DNA of 64,000 bases, from NCBI GenBank assembly GCA_029207755.1, contig JARCOQ010000012.1, forward strand, positions 19,393,740 to 19,457,739. Reading direction: 5' to 3'. The position numbers and the translations under genes are program-made. Within the stretch, counting starts at the first letter, position 1. The number at the start of each line of letters is the position of its first letter. This DNA comes from Chamaea fasciata. Lineage: Eukaryota > Chordata > Aves > Passeriformes > Sylviidae. The notes beneath the pieces were generated by a model. It had not been told where the DNA came from. It made no database searches and worked only from the letters and a program-made list of their open reading frames with translations. Positions 37,501-52,500 of the stretch are shown here, piece after piece.

Positions 37501-40500
37501 ACAAGTATCCCATCTGTTCAGAGTTTCCCAGCCTGGAAATCATTATAAACGGTCCCGGGACAGGGCAGCTCATGGTCATTGTTTTTTCAGCTGAGACACT
37601 CAAGAGAGATTTCTCTGCTGGTCCTGCTTGTAGCTCTTGCCTCTGCTCTGGAGCCTGCTCACCCCACTGGGCATAACAAAGCATTTGTACTTCATGATTT
37701 TGTAAATCAAAAACCCCATTGCCAAAGGCTCCGTGCCTTTAAAGAAGGAATTGTGAGGATGAAGGTGACAGAAGTATAAACAAGATTTTTCTCTTCTGTT
37801 TTAGATGCTGAGACATCTGGGACTGCATCCTGAGGGGCCTCCGCTGCCCCCTGCGTTTGTCCTCTCCGTAGTCAACTACCCAGAGGAGCGCTTGGGCTCC
37901 GCAGAGCACGTGGAGCTCTTCACCATTGAGGCACCGGGAGGTGCTGCTATGGAAGATGATCTGGTGGGTGCTCCAGTGGTGCTGGCACTGAAGGTGCCAG
38001 GGCAGAGGGCAGGCTAGATGAGGGCATGGGGGACAGGTTGGATGGAGAAGGATCGTTGTGGAGAGGGAGTGAAGATGTGGTGGGGCCATGTGTCAGCAGG
38101 TCTCCTTTCTGTCAGGTATGGGAAAAAAGAGACAGCTCTGCTGGGGACAGAGCAGTTCTGTAAGACAAGTGGGAGGGAGATCACTTCGAACCAGCAACTC
38201 CCCTTGAGGAGACAGTCCTGAGTCTGAGAAGGGGGGTCCCAGGCAAAACAAACACCAATAAGGAAGACCAAGTCCATGGGCAGGTGGACTTATTTATTCG
38301 CTCTTCCATTGGTTAAAAAACTCCATTTTTGCTTTCCAGGATGGGGATGTCTCAGGGCTCACCTCTCTCTCCCTTTTCTCTCTCCCCTTAGGCCAAGGCC
38401 CGAGATGTGAAGGGAAGTTCTGCTGAAGGCCAACCAAAGACGGATAAAGAGGCCAGCAGAGACAGCTCTCTAAAGGACAACCAGGTCTCCACACAGAGAA
38501 CAGAACATCTCCGGGATTCCTCCACAACCAGACCCAAAAGTACACTGAAAAGTGCCTCAATCCCCACAGAATTCCTCAGGTGAGCTGCACGGGGGGAGGT
38601 GATGCCTCTGCTTCTTGGCCCTCTTGCCAAACAAGGTCCATCGTCCCCAGCTCCACAGCGACCCTGTGCTAGTGCCTCCATGGGATGGCGAGCGCACCCT
38701 CCTTGTTTGATTTGCTCCTTAGCAATGTCTGAAGCCTCCTCTTTAATTGCCAGGCTGAAACGGTACAGGTGGATAGTGCCTGCCCACGGTGAGGTGGAAC
38801 TGAAGGTCCACTTCTCCACCCAAAAGCCATGGAAGTTTGAGCAGACACTGAGGTTTGAGCTGGTGGGCACAAAGCGCCAGTACGAGCTGCCCTGCAGTGT
38901 CACCGGCCTGTACCCCAGCATCAGCCAGGACCCATGGTAAGGCTGGCCCCCGGCAGCCTCCCACGCTGCTGCCCCTGAACTCACAGCAGGGCTGCCCCTT
39001 GGGGCTTCTGGCCTGGGCACATCGTGCTGCCTGAGGTCGTCCAGCATCTCTTCCTTCCTGTGCTGGGAGCTGGGAAGGCAGGTGGTACCTCAGCCACCAG
39101 GAAGGGGTATGGTTTTCTGACTACATTTCCTATTTGGAGCATCTCATAGCTCCTCCTTCTCCGCTTTCTCTGCCCAGGCTGGTGTTTCCACAGTGGAGGA
39201 AGACCATGGAGGCAGATGAAATCATCTTCAAAGAATACGTTGAGAGCACAAAGCAATTCCACTTTGGACCGCTGCTGTGTGGGAAATCAAGAGAGTGGTA
39301 TGTGCTCCCTGCTGGGCCTTGTACTTTCCTGGACACGCTTGGAGAGCCATGCTGTCCTGGTGGCACAATCCAGGGCAGTCCCGGCCAGAGTCCTGGGAGA
39401 CACGGGTTTGCAGGGCCACGGGTGTGTGAACTTGAGCAGATAAGGGGCACGTGAGCCTTGGAGGAGCTGCTCTGCCTACCCAGTGGGTGCCTTGGTGGCT
39501 GCCTCGGTGGCCAGAGCCACATGCTGCTGCCAGTCCAAAGGTGACCTGGGGGCAACTCCTGTCCCCCTCTACATCCCAGTTCAGCCCTTAGGAAATGAAC
39601 TTTCTGGTGGTTTTTGAAGTGCTTTGAGCTCTGCAGGTAGCCTGATTGAGCAATTATTCCGTGGACAGTTTTTCAAACCTTTCATTAATCTGTAATTATT
39701 AGTAAGATTTTATGGCTGACCTGCCAATGGGTGTCAGGGGGAACGTAGAGCAGGAATTACATCTTCCTGTAATGACATTGCATCCTCACTGCTGGATGAA
39801 GTCCACCTAAACACGTTGTCATTGAAGCTATTGCATATTTCTACTTTTACGGTCACTTCTTAAAAAATAATATTTAACATTAAATTCTTGTCTCCATGGG
39901 ATCTCTGGAAGGCTAGGTCAATTTTGACAACCCAAGGAAATGAAATCGAAATAGTTTAAAATACAGACAATCTTTAGACAGGTTGATGGATGATCTGGGA
40001 TTTCTGTTTGCCTCTTTAACCCTTTCACTCCAAAGTCATTTCCACACCTGAGAGAAGGGTTATTTTTTATCTTTTGGCATTCCTCTTGGGAATTGATGCT
40101 TTATATTTCTTTCTCAGACTTTGAGCTAACCCATGAAATCCAAAGCAGTTGCATGACTTCTATGAAAGAGATCAGCTAAACTCTTTTTCCAAAAGCTTTT
40201 CTTTATACCATGCAGGGAAAGAAAGAAGGGGAAAGAACCCATGCGCCTGGTCTCCTGTTATTTTTCTAGGCACCTTTGAATGTACATTGTATTAAAAACC
40301 CTTGAAGTGGCCTGAGCATCATCAGGCTTCTGGGGTGGAGGCACCGGGTACAGGGAAAGGCACCAAAGTAAGGCAAGGATGAGCACATGCTCATGCCCCT
40401 GACTGGGATCCATTTCCCTCACTTGTTTGTTAGAGCAGGATCTCCCAGCACCGCTTCCTTGGGTGCCCACGGTGCTTTCCTCCATGTGCGGCACAGGCAA

Positions 40501-43500
40501 CAGTTTCCTCTGCAGCCTTTTCCCCTTTTGTGGACAGGTACAAGGCCCAGAACAGTCACAGCAACAAGGAGACTATAAACATCCTCAACAACTCCCCCAT
40601 GGACGTAGAGGTCCAGTTCACCTTTGAGAAGGACATGAAATCAGATACATTCCTTTTGGACCCTCCCAGCATGACCCTGAGGCCAGCGGAGAAGCGGGTA
40701 GGTGAAGGGCAGGTAGAGCAGGCACCGCAGAAGTGCCCAGGGGCTGCTCCTCCTGCTCACACGCAGTGCTCTTTCTATTTCTTTCTGTGGGGCTGGGTGC
40801 AGGAGCTGACCATTTGGGCATACCCCAGTTCCCCTGGCTTCCTGGAAGACAGATTGATCTGCTGCATTGCGAAGAACCCGGAGCCAGTGGTCTTCAGCCT
40901 GTGCTGCCACGGGGTGCACGTGAAGCTGGACGTCAGCCCCCTGGAGCTGTCCTTTGACAAGCTCCGTCTGCACAGGTCAGTCATCCCACAAGCACTCCAA
41001 GACTGGTGACAAAGAGAAAACCTTTGACTCTGGTTTCCAGGGCATGGAGCTGCTCCAAGGGCCGTGGATGGAGCTGCATTCAGTGGTGAGGCTGGTGTGA
41101 CCATCCAGCAGCTGATGCCAGGTGCCTTCCTGTCTCTGCAGGACTGACAGCAGGACCTTGGTCCTGAAAAACGACACCCTGCTGCCCATGGCCTGGCAGC
41201 TGCGTGGGCTGGATGACCTTGTTGAGGACTTCTCTGTGTCACAAGATAGAGGCATCATTGCTCCCCGCTCAGAATTTGAAGTGACACTGAATTTCAAGGC
41301 CAGGCAGATTGGCAGCATTAAAAAGATCCTGCGACTTGAGGTGAGAGGGACTGTGCCCTGCCTGGCAGAGCAGCCGTGCGCTCTTAGGGACAGAGTCAGG
41401 AAGAGCTGCACCTGACAGACACAAGGGTGCTGTGACCCCAAATTCTGCCTCTACACAGCGTTTGCCAGAACGTGCAGTGCATCCACATCCCCCCAGATAA
41501 CCAGACGCTGCATCCTGAGCCTGTACCACAACCACCTTGTCCCTGTCAACGGCTGAAGGTTGTTGTTTGGTTGTACGGACTGCAGCGTGATCTCTACATT
41601 CCTCCTGGACTTTGTCTGAACCTTCTGCATAGTGCAACAAACTCTCCCCCTGGGATTTTGTTCCCCATGCTTTAGGGGCTGCATTTCCGAGAGAGTGCTA
41701 GGTGGTGGCAGAGGGTTGTCAATGGCACCTGCTCTGAGACACCTCACACTTCTTGTGGTTGTTCTTACATCCCTGTGCCTCTCAAGGATGCTTTAGCAGC
41801 ATCATTCCCTGCTGTAGGAGTGCAGAGTTGGGCTGATAGGGTTTTTTACTGCAGCTGAATCCCACTGGGGCAGCCCATGAGGTGAACAGGTTAGCAAAGC
41901 TTGGGAGTCCACCGACGCTTGTGAAGCCTGGGAGGCCATAGGGGAAGCAGCCAGCAGAGACAAGGACTTAGAGGCTGTCTACCAAAAGAATGATCTGAAC
42001 AGTGTTTGTTTCTTGCTGCCCCAGGTTTCAGACACAGAAAACATCCTGGGGATTGTTCAGGCTGAAAACATCAAAATCTCTGCAAAGGTCTATGATGTTT
42101 CTCTGAGGATCGACATGCCTGAAGGTCAGTGGACGCCTCCCAAACAAAGCAGTCCAGGTGCACTGCATTACCTTGGGGGGCGGGCGACCAAAGCGCATGG
42201 GATGGGATGGGATGGGATGGGATGGGATGGGATGGGATGGGATGGGATGGGATGGGATGGGATAGCATGCAAGGATGGCATGGATACATGAAGCACATAC
42301 CCTGCAAGTGGTGTGGAATAATGCATTGTCAGGGCATTGACAGCCTTAAATTTCTCCCCTCTGAACTTTGAAGTGTGCAGCTTCACGTGCAGATTGGATT
42401 TGGGGGCTTTGAAACAACAGTGATGTGAACAGGCAGTTGGCAAATCCCACGGGCTCAGCACAGCATATAAAGTAATTTCCTTAGCTACTAATCCTGCAGA
42501 TATTTTGAGTAAGAAGAGAAAGGGCAGACAAATAGCTGGAAAATACTGTCAAGAAGGGAAACTTGCTGGAAAGGGTTTTGTGTCAAGACCTCCACGTAGT
42601 TTGTGACCTGGCTTGTTCTGCAGCTGATAAATACCATTTCTGACCTGGCTCTGCGTGTTTTCTGCAGGTCCAGATGGAAGCTTGGAATTTGGAACCATTA
42701 ATGTCCTGGATAAGGTGAAGAAAGTCCTGAGTCTAAAGAACAAAGGGGTATATGACATTGAGTACAGGTGAGTCCAGCTGCCTGGTAGTGAGCATTTCTT
42801 CAGATTCCCAGGCCTGCATTCTCCCTCTGTCAATGGCTGGAACCTGTTTTCATGCTGGCTACCTCATGGGAAATACAAAACCTGGACTCTCTAATCTCAG
42901 CTATTTTACTAGAGAATCCAGCCACAAACCAGCAATTCTTCACAGCTCAGCATGAACCCAAAGGAGAGCCCCAAAAATTTCAGCCACTGAAATGATGAGA
43001 TGCATTGCTTTTCTTTGATGGTCACTTCCTTTCTCTTTCTGAGACTCTGTAAAGAAGTGAATGAAAAATTTTGGTGTCAAGGTTTCATGCCTTAACCTTG
43101 TGATTGTCTGCACTCTCTGTCAAGATCCAGGATTCTCTGAGCAGTGCTGAACTCTCCCTTTTTTTTGTTTTTTTCTGGTCCTATGCAAAGTCCTGGCCGT
43201 GCTGGTGGTGCCTGTACTTTTAACTGCAGAGATCTCCATTCCTTCCCTTTCTCCCCAGCTTCACGCTGAAGGGTGCAGGTGCCAGCATGCAAGACTTGGC
43301 ATCCCACTTCAGCGTTGAGCCTCGGTCAGGCGTGCTGACTGCCTCCCAGCCTGGTGTGAATATTGAGATGCTCTTCCACCCCACAAGTGAAATCTTCCTC
43401 AAGAACAAACCCATCCTGTACTGCCAGGTGAGCTGCTTGGGCCAGGCTGTGTTACCACTCGACATTTTGGGAGTGTAAACGGGATAGGTGTCGAATGGAA

Positions 43501-46500
43501 GGAGTGCTTTAACTGGAGAATCCTCTCTCCTACGTACACAAACAAAGTCTTTCAAAACCATTTGGGAGGCTTCTTAAGTGGAGCTGAGCATCTGACTCTG
43601 GAGGCGGTGCTTAAACAGGGAGGGGTAAACTGCTGGAGGCCTGGGGTGGAGACTGGGGACTGGGGTAGAGGCTGGCCTCTTTGCTGTGTTTACCACCCCT
43701 TCCTGTGGACACAGGTGATAGACGGCAGCTCAGGGGAAGGAGGCCAGACTGTTGCCGAGATCCCACTGAGGGTGTCGGCGAGAGCTGTGTACAGCAAGTA
43801 CAGCATTGAGCCCGCCTCACCCATCGACTTCGGTGCCATGCTCGAGGGCACCAAGAAGACCCAGACTGTCATTCTGGAGAACAAAGGCATGCTCAGCTTC
43901 GAATTCTACATCCACCAAGCACCCGAGGATGCATCTGCATGGGAAAGCCAAAGGTACGAGAAGCCCTGCACCACCTTTCCTGTCTGAGGAGGCACCAGCC
44001 CATGGCTGGTATGTGGCAGGCAGCCAGGAGACCTGGGCTGTCGTCCGTTTGCATCCCTGGCTTGGGGAGAGGGAGCAAAAAAACACCGCAGTGTCCCCAG
44101 GTGTAGTACAAAGCTGGTGATAGAGCTCCTGTCCAGCAATGGGTGCTGCACTCAGGGAGCCATCAGGAGCAGGAAGGCTTCCCTCCGTGTGGAGGAAGGC
44201 CAGCTTTGGCCTCAGAGAAAGGCAGGGGAGCTCAGCATGACAGATACCTCTGCTTTCTCCTCTCAGTTCAATGCAAGAGGAATCTGCTCCATCAGCTGCA
44301 GAGGAGTCCACGGAAAGGAAATCGAGCTCCTTGACACAGGTGGGTGACTCCTGCTCCCCAACAGTGCTGCTGCTGCAGAGGGATGTGAGAAGATGCTGCT
44401 GTGCCCTGGCTGGGGGCTCATGGCTATAGGGCGGGACATGGTCTACAGGATGGAACCCAGGATCTGCTCAATCCCACTGACACTCCTGTACTTTGGCTCT
44501 GACCTGGACTTGTGGGATCAACAGGGGGGAGCAGGTCCTGTGTTTGGTCGCTGCTAGCCAGCATATGTCTGTGAACACCACAGAAGCAAAAACACGCCTC
44601 AGTGAACTCCCAGTCCGCAGAGCTCAGCAAACATTGCTTTTTCTTCTTCCAAGTCATCTACCTTTCTCCTGTCCTTTCTCACAGCTATTTCTGCTCTCCT
44701 GTGTTACCTCTGGAGGCTGAAGGATCACAGCTACCACCTTCATTCTTTACACTCAAACTCCTTTCTCTCTGCTACTTGGGACAGGCTTGCAGCTCCTCTT
44801 GGCTGGTTGGTCTCAGCCTGGGGCTGCCCTTGGGCCATGGAGTCATCCTTCCCTGCCCTGGGACTGGGGTGCTTGGGCCCAGCTGGAGGCCAGGGCGGGA
44901 CACACTCTTTGCTGGGGTGCTCAAGGCACAGCTGTTAGCCATCAGCCTCTCCTGGAACTTTTTCTGCAGGGTCCCCTCAGTCTTGGCATGTTCACGGTGT
45001 CCCCTTGCTCCGGCTCCATCAGTCCGTGGGGCCAGCAGAAGATCACAGTGGAATGCCTGGCAGGGCAGGAGGGGACGTGTGAGGAGCAGCTCTACATTGA
45101 CATCACGGGCAGAGACCCCAGGGACAATCCCCTTGGCATTCCCTTTACCCTGACTGCCGAGTCCTGCCTCCCAGGTACGTACTGCCCACAGGTTCCCTTG
45201 GTCACACCTGCTGCTGATCAGCACCTAAACTTGCTGCTTGGGTAGAGAGGCACGCCAGCCCTGGTGTCCCACCTTAGAATCCTCAGAGGTTCCAGCCCTC
45301 TTCAAGTCCACCAGCGGACTCATCCTTCCCAGGCTGAGAGGGATGCATGGAAGGATAAAAGGAAAGCAGCGCTCTCTAAGACCGAGGTTGACTGAGCTCC
45401 ATCCTCAAAGCCAGCTCCCCCACCCAAGGCTGGGTTTAGCAGTCACCCAGGGCAGAAAGGGTGACTGAGAGGAAAAGCCTCCTGAGAGGCCAGCAGGGTC
45501 CAGATAAATTCATCAGCGAGGCTTCTCCTCCATGCTCATCCCTCTGGTCTATCCACAGGACTCGTTGAGGATGTCCTGTCAATCTTTGAGAAGTACCCGA
45601 TCTGCCGCAGCACTGACCTCAGCCGCAAGCTGCGGTCAGTGGAAGGCGTGGGCTTGTTCATCAGAGATGAGAACAAATTCATCTTCAACAAGGTTCTGGT
45701 TGCGCAAGAAGCTGAAGCTCATTTCAGTATCTACAATGCAAGCAGCCTGCCGTGTGATGTGGTGCTCTCCATCAGACCCCTGTGTGGAAAGGTAAGAACA
45801 GGAGGCCAAGGTGATGGTGTCCCTCTAAAGGCAGTGTGAGAGTCCGTTCTGTTCTCCAGATGCATTGCTTCCTGGGGCCCAGACTAGTCTAGCTCAGTGC
45901 AGGTCAAACTGCAGGGGAGAGCAGCAGAGCCAGGGAAGAGTTGTGTTGAGTTTTGCATGTCTCGGGCAAGGTTCTGGCTCACACCTCTGGGTCTTCGGTG
46001 GGAGAAGTGAATCCTTCTGAACCTCTCCTGGAAGCACACTCAGAGAGGGGCTGTTATGAACTGACATGCCAGGGCTCAAAGGAGGCATTTCCTCAGGCTC
46101 CCTGGCTTTTCCTTCACTTTGAAGGCCAGTTCCAGGTTATTTGCAGGGTTTTCCAAGCAGTGCCCACCTCCCATGTATGCTGGGGCAGCGGCCAGGGCTC
46201 AAAACACAGAATGCTTTAGCACAAGGTCAGCGTTCCCTGGGAGGGAGGGAGCCTGCCCAGGGAAACAGGGAGGAGGACACACTGCCTGGGGCTGTTCTCA
46301 GTAATGCATTTATGAATAAAACTGTGTCGTGTTGAAAGGTCTTTTCTCCTAACACTGCTCTCTGCGTTCCCCCAAGGATGAAAGCCCTAACAACAACGTT
46401 TTCAAGTTGCATCCGGTCAAGATGTCCATTCAGGGCTCATCCTGTGCTGTTGCTACGGTGACCTTCACCCCACCAGATGAGCAGACCTACGACTGCACTT

Positions 46501-49500
46501 TCAAGGCTTCCCTTGTCATCCCAGAAGGGTAACTGACTGTGAAATACTGGGGAAGGCTTCAGTGATAGCTCCCTCTCCACTGGGCAGGCACAGGCCTCCT
46601 GTTATGTTAGCTCTAATGCTTTCAGTAGCCATAGGCAGAGTACTTGGCATGAGATGATCTGGGAGGCAGTAACTGTTAGAGAAAGCCAAAAAATGAGACT
46701 GATGGTTTATCCTTTATGAGGAATTATGAAGACAGGGAAATATTAGGTAGCCAGCTGAAAGTTACTGAGATGTGCTGCAGCTGACTTGGGGATTTCCAGG
46801 GACAAAGGCTTAGATGAAGCAGTTCCTGTGCCAGCAGGTCAGCAGTCACAATTTCCTGTGTATCTGTAAAATTAAGTGCTCCTCTGATCACTGTGATTCC
46901 CTGGTATTCATTAAGCTATTTTATGTAAGGGACTGGAGCTGGTATGAAAGAGAAGCACAGTTCCTCTGCCCTGGGACCTGTGTACTGCAGCTTTGACCTG
47001 CCCTTCCTCAACCTTTTAGTGGCTGAATTGGAGCAAGAGAAGTCTAATTGCTAATATGCAATTGCTTTCTTACTCTGCTTGGAAATGATCTTTACTGATG
47101 GTGACAATGATTTATTTTTGCCTACTTGCTTTTGTACTGCTTTCATGCTGTGCTTTTGCTTGTTGCATGTGTCTCATCTCACTGCATCCAGGAGATTTGC
47201 CATGTCTCATCTGGTGCCTCATTATTTACCTCCTGGAGGGCACGATTCAATTAACTGAAATTATTTTGAATTGTTATTGTGGAGGGCGCTTTGGAACAGA
47301 GTCCTCTTGTGAATGGCCCTGAGTGGATTGGGAAGAGCCTGGTGGGGGCTGCGTTGTGTGGTTCAGGAGCATCAGGCAGGGAAAACACTGTGGGTGGCCC
47401 TTGCTGCCTCACTCGCCCAGTGAGAAATGGGTTAGTGCCAGCTGAAATTGTTTCTGTGCCTCTCCTGCAGCCCTGCGAACTTTAAACCTCAAATCCTGAC
47501 CTTCACCATCAGCGGGAAGGGGCATGAGCCGCAGCTGACAGTCGTGAGCCCAAGTGCTTGCAGCAGGAGGGGAAATTCCGTGCTGTGCTTCAAGAGGCTC
47601 CGGCCGGGGGAGTCAGAGATGCTCCCCCTGGTCATCCAAAACAAGGGCATAATACCTGTCAAGGTGAGGACCTGCTCAAGGAATGGTCTGGTTTGGGAAC
47701 AAGTGCTTGTGGCACAGGGGAAGGGTCCCAAAAAACACGGCAGACCTGGGAAGAGGTGTCAGAAATTCTTTTTAAGCAAGTGACTGACATGTGTTCTCCA
47801 AGAAGGGAGTTCTTGAAAATTGTGCCTCTAGCCTTTCTTCTTTAAGTTGAACACAGGAAAGGTGGTGCAGTATTTCCCCCCATCTCTCAGGTCACCTTTT
47901 GTTCTCATGGACATGGGGTGATTTTCCAGCTCCATTAGATTGTTTTTGATCCCAGCTTACTGCATTTTAAGTAAACTTAGTTGTGGCTTGATTACATTCT
48001 GCTCATTACTTTCTGTCCTGTTTGATTCTGTGTCAGGTCCATCCAAATGCCTCTGAGCGCTCTTTTTTCCCAGCTGGTTTGACTTAACTTTTGTGCTAAG
48101 TGCTGTTTGTAGTGGGAGAGGTGCTGGGTTCCCATGCGGGACCAGCAGCACTGCGGGGTCAGTCCCTGTGTTCCCACCCTGTGCTCACACCAGTGTCAAT
48201 GTGCTCTGTGCTCCCTTTTCTCAGTTCATGTTACACCTGGAGGATGAGCACGGAGCGTTCCTCTTGAAAGGCAGGAGCTCCACACTTGAGAGATTCTACA
48301 TTGAAGATGCGGAAGACGACTCTGCTGTACACGGTAAATTCATTAACCATGAAGTGTGATCCTGCACAGAGGGAAAACGTGTGCCCTGCTCTTGGCTTCT
48401 CTGAGCAGCAGCCAGATGTTAGACACAGTTTCTTTCCTTGGGCTCTCTGTCCCCCAAGCTTTTCTTGGGGACTTTCTCCTAGCAAGTTGTAAGAAGTTCT
48501 TTGGCTCCTCTAGACAAGGTGGGTTGAGTTGTGGGGGACTGTCACTACCTCAGTGGACCCTCTGAGGTATTTGCTGCTTGAGGGAAGGCACCAGCCTGAA
48601 TGGACACAGCCCTTGAGCACACAGACAACCTGCAGAAGCCAAAAGCACTCTCTGGCTCCGCTTTCCACACGGCTGGAGCTGGCTGGAAGCAGATGGAATG
48701 CGGGCTGGGCATCAACCTGAGGTTAAGCTGCTTAAGCGGTGATGTGTCTGGAGGTGGCAGTCTTGCGAACACAGGAAGAGGGTCTGGAACCACTGGGGGT
48801 AGAACCCGTGCTTAGGAGGCAGCTGATTTCATCCTCTCATTCCTCAAACAGCCTATGGAAATATTTCCTCTGTACCGCCGTATCACTTAACTCTGATTTC
48901 CGTTGCTGTGCAGAGAGCAAGCCCCCAAAGCCTTTCCTGCTTCTGCATCCTGGGGAATCGACAGAGTTCGATGTCATTTTCAAACCCACCCTGGCTCAAC
49001 GACTGGAAGGGAGGATTCGTGCCTTAGTGGGGGACAAATACTCTAACAAGACCCTAATAGAGCTGGTGGGTGAAGGCCACCAGGATGAATTCACCCTCGA
49101 CGGACTGGAGGAAGATACACAGGAGCGGAATGCTGAGAGCATTCTGAAGAAAGACATCATTGATGGTAAGAGAGGAGAGGCTGCCAAGGTGGAGCAAGGA
49201 AGAGGGAAATGTCTGATCATGTGTGTCCTCTCTCTAGCCAGGCCTGGGCTGTCACCCACTGGACTTGGTGGCCTGTGGGCGTGGCAGCCATGCCTGCAGA
49301 GCAGTGTGTGCTGTGCTTCATGTGGCTGGCTTAGGGGTGTGTCAGGGTGTTTCCCTGAAAGTGGTGGGCTGGGGAGCCGCCTGGGAAACTCCCTTCCAGA
49401 GGGAGGAAGGCTTGGAGCAAGAAAGCATTGAACATACAGGTGTCTGTGCACGTGAAGGGGGGTGGATGGAGCTCCCTGCATGCTGAGGTTGCCTTGTTCT

Positions 49501-52500
49501 CCTCCTCAACAGCTGTCCGAGCGAATCACATCCAGTTTGGGGACTGTTCTGTTGGAGAGCCCTGCAACAGGACCTTCACCATCACCAACCACACCTGTAC
49601 GAAGGTCATGCGCTTTGAGTGGGAGGCAAACGCACCATTCCAGTTCTCTCCCAAGGTGAGCGTGGACGGCTCTGCCTTTCCCCATTGCTCAAGCCCTGCC
49701 CTGGTGTTCCCAGGAGCTGGCAGGCAGTCCTCACGTACCAGTGTCAGCCCATTCCAGTGCCACGTAGGAGATGCCAAGATGCCAAGTCCCTGGCTTGGCA
49801 ATGGCTGCCAGCCTTGCAGAAAAGGCTTCATGTTATGGGAGGTGGCACCTTCCGTTCATACTTTTGTCTATCAAACTTCACATAAATCCACTCCGACGCG
49901 CAGATTCCTGGCACAGCTGCTCACCACATCAGTCCCTTTTGCTGGCAGTCCTGCCCTTGGCAGTGCTTCCAGTTTGGTTTTGACTCCCTGATTCTCCCTA
50001 GGTGGGACATCTCCATCCTGGCTGTGCCAAGGACATCACAGTGACCTTGAAATCAGATGTCCCAGCCACCTTCAGGAGGCACCTTGTGAAATGTAAGGTG
50101 ACCGAGATCAACTCTGAGCTGCCAGGAGGGGAGGTTCAGGACTGGGACAACAAAATGCGCATTGTCACGTGGAATCAAACCACCAGGAAAGACCCAGCAG
50201 CCAGGTGGCCTGAAAAAAGGAAGGTGAGAAGCAAAATGGCAAAAAAAGACAACCCAGCTTCTACAAAAAGAGCCACGGTAACCCCCATCACTGCTGGCTG
50301 AGCAGCTCCTGCTTCCTCTGGACGTTGGACAGCCGTGAGGTTCACCAGCAGTGCATTCTAGGGGAGAGGTGGATGCACAGTGACCGGACACACTCACGTG
50401 AGAGGGGGAGGCCTTTTGACAAGAGACCTTTAGCCAACACAAACTATGAGTCTGTGCCACAACAAGCACAAGGGTTGCAGCCCGTGTTGAATGGGAGACA
50501 ATGTTTCATGATTTTATCCCCTTTTATGGTGTTTGAAATCTCTTCATCTGATTTGGTGCCTTTTCACCAACAAGGAGTTAAGTCTGCTGCACTCTGTCTC
50601 TTCTATGGAAGTGGAGAGAAGTATACTTCTCCTGCACGTGCTGGTGAACTCCAAGTTTTGTCTGCATGGATACCAGAGTTTTTAGTTGTGATCTCTGTAT
50701 TGTGTGGGATATCTCAGCATGGAGTAGCCCAGGCACTGTATGACAGTATGGAGGAGTCTGGAGAAGGATCATCTCCAGATGCTCTTGCTTTTATTGTCAT
50801 TATTGCCAAACACACTCGTCTTGGCTGAAGGTTCTTTCTGAGTTCCTGGACCATTTTAAGGCCTCTAAACCATCCTCTTTTCTATCAGAACATCTGCAGT
50901 TGGAGACTTTCCTAGTGAGATCTTTCCCATCCCAAAATGCCCATTGCCAGCTCCCTGCAGTGTGGTTGTTGCTCCACACGTGACATGTGGAGAGCACTTT
51001 CTCCTAAGACAAGAAGAAAAAGGTGCTTTCCAGAACTCTTCAGTCTTTGGGTTCTCCATCCACAAAGCTCCAGCAGGGGAACTTAACCCTAATTTTGAGA
51101 CCTGCTGTATTTATAGGGGACCAGGAAAAAAGCCAGTCCCTCTACAAGGTTGATGTGCAGGCACTGGAACGCAGCTATAGTCTCTGTAGCAGTGCGTCCT
51201 TTTAGGAGTGCACTTAGAGCCTTTCTAAATCCCAGTCAGCCTCTCCGTAGAGAAACTGCTTGAGAAGTATTCAGGCAGCAATTCAAGCTCACATAACCAC
51301 CCACGTTACCAGGCTAGCTCAGCAAGAGAGGCAGAAGGCTCCCAGCCCCAGATAAATTTCCAGCAAGTGTTTATTCCGTGTGCTGAAGGTGAATCAGAGG
51401 CCAGAAAGAGAGTGGCCATGTGGTTTTCCTCGGTTATGTAGGGTCTCATGTTCATGGGTGGTCCCGGGGACAGGGCAGAGGGCAAGTGACCGTAGGGAAG
51501 AGAGGAACAGGACACCAGGCCCCATAGCCAATGGGGAAATAGGAAGAGGGGATACCATGGGAGGAGTGATGGACTTGCAAAACCCCAAGAGAAGATTGCA
51601 CAATGTTTGCAAGGAGCCACGGGGGAGAAGCCTTTTTTTACACCTGGGGTATTTTTAATCCTAGCTTTTCCAGGGCAGGGCAGTTGGAAATTCCTTTAAT
51701 GGCACGAGGGACTCCACAAGTTGCCATGGGTATATTAACAGCTGTAGTAGTGACTGCTTTGATCAGTGGGTAGAAACAACTACCGTAGCAGAACAGTCTC
51801 TATTTTGTCATCTTTGCAGGGAAGTGAAAGTGAACGGTCCTTTCCAGTCCCTCTATGAGGCTGATCCCGGAGGCCAAAAGACTCCCTTCTCAGCCTGACT
51901 TTGTGGGCTCTGCTCAGTGATTCCTCCCTCCTCTGTTTGCAGGTGGTCAAGAGAGTCCCAGAACCAGCTCACGCTGTGCTGGAGGACAGCAGCCAGGAGG
52001 CCGAGCTGTACCTCAGCGCCGTTGTTGCCTACAGCCAGTTAAAACTGAACACGACTGTGGTCCAGCTCAAGGATACCTTGCCCTTCCAGACAAGGAGAGC
52101 CACGTGAGTGCTGGAGGCCAGGCAGGGCCCTGTGAGCGGGAGCTGCCTTTGCCCAGGGCTGACCCAGTGCCTGCTTCCCAGAACTCTACCCCAGCCAAAA
52201 CCAGCACAGGCCCATTCACGTGCACACAAAGCCAAGCAGGAGGTGGTGGTCAGGACAGGTTCAGTGCTGCCACACCCTTCTGCTGAGGACAGCCGTGGGT
52301 TTGCTTTCACCGCCTGTCACCTATCCTCATCTGCTCAAGAATAAGTTTGCAGTCAAACCAAAACCTAAAGTCCAGAGTAAGCCCCTCAGCTTCAGTGTCC
52401 TGGGCACCATGTTGGCCCTTTCCTCTTAAACTTCCAGACTTGGAAATACATTTCTGGGCCACCCAGGACAGCGGAACGTGGCAGGGTTGCCTGGGGAAGA

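Noticed and set aside
38388..39047. 219-codon minus-strand frame
   Set aside because: It is antisense of HYDIN exons 37-38; the conserved protein is clearly on the plus strand.
42168..42461. Repeat proteins (GWDGM and SHPIP types) over the pentanucleotide array, and the idea of a CRISPR-like array
   Set aside because: They are translations of a microsatellite; units are 5 bp with no spacers, in a vertebrate intron.
48739..49431. 230-codon frame as a separate gene
   Set aside because: It is HYDIN exon 53 (48914-49165) read on into flanking intron sequence.
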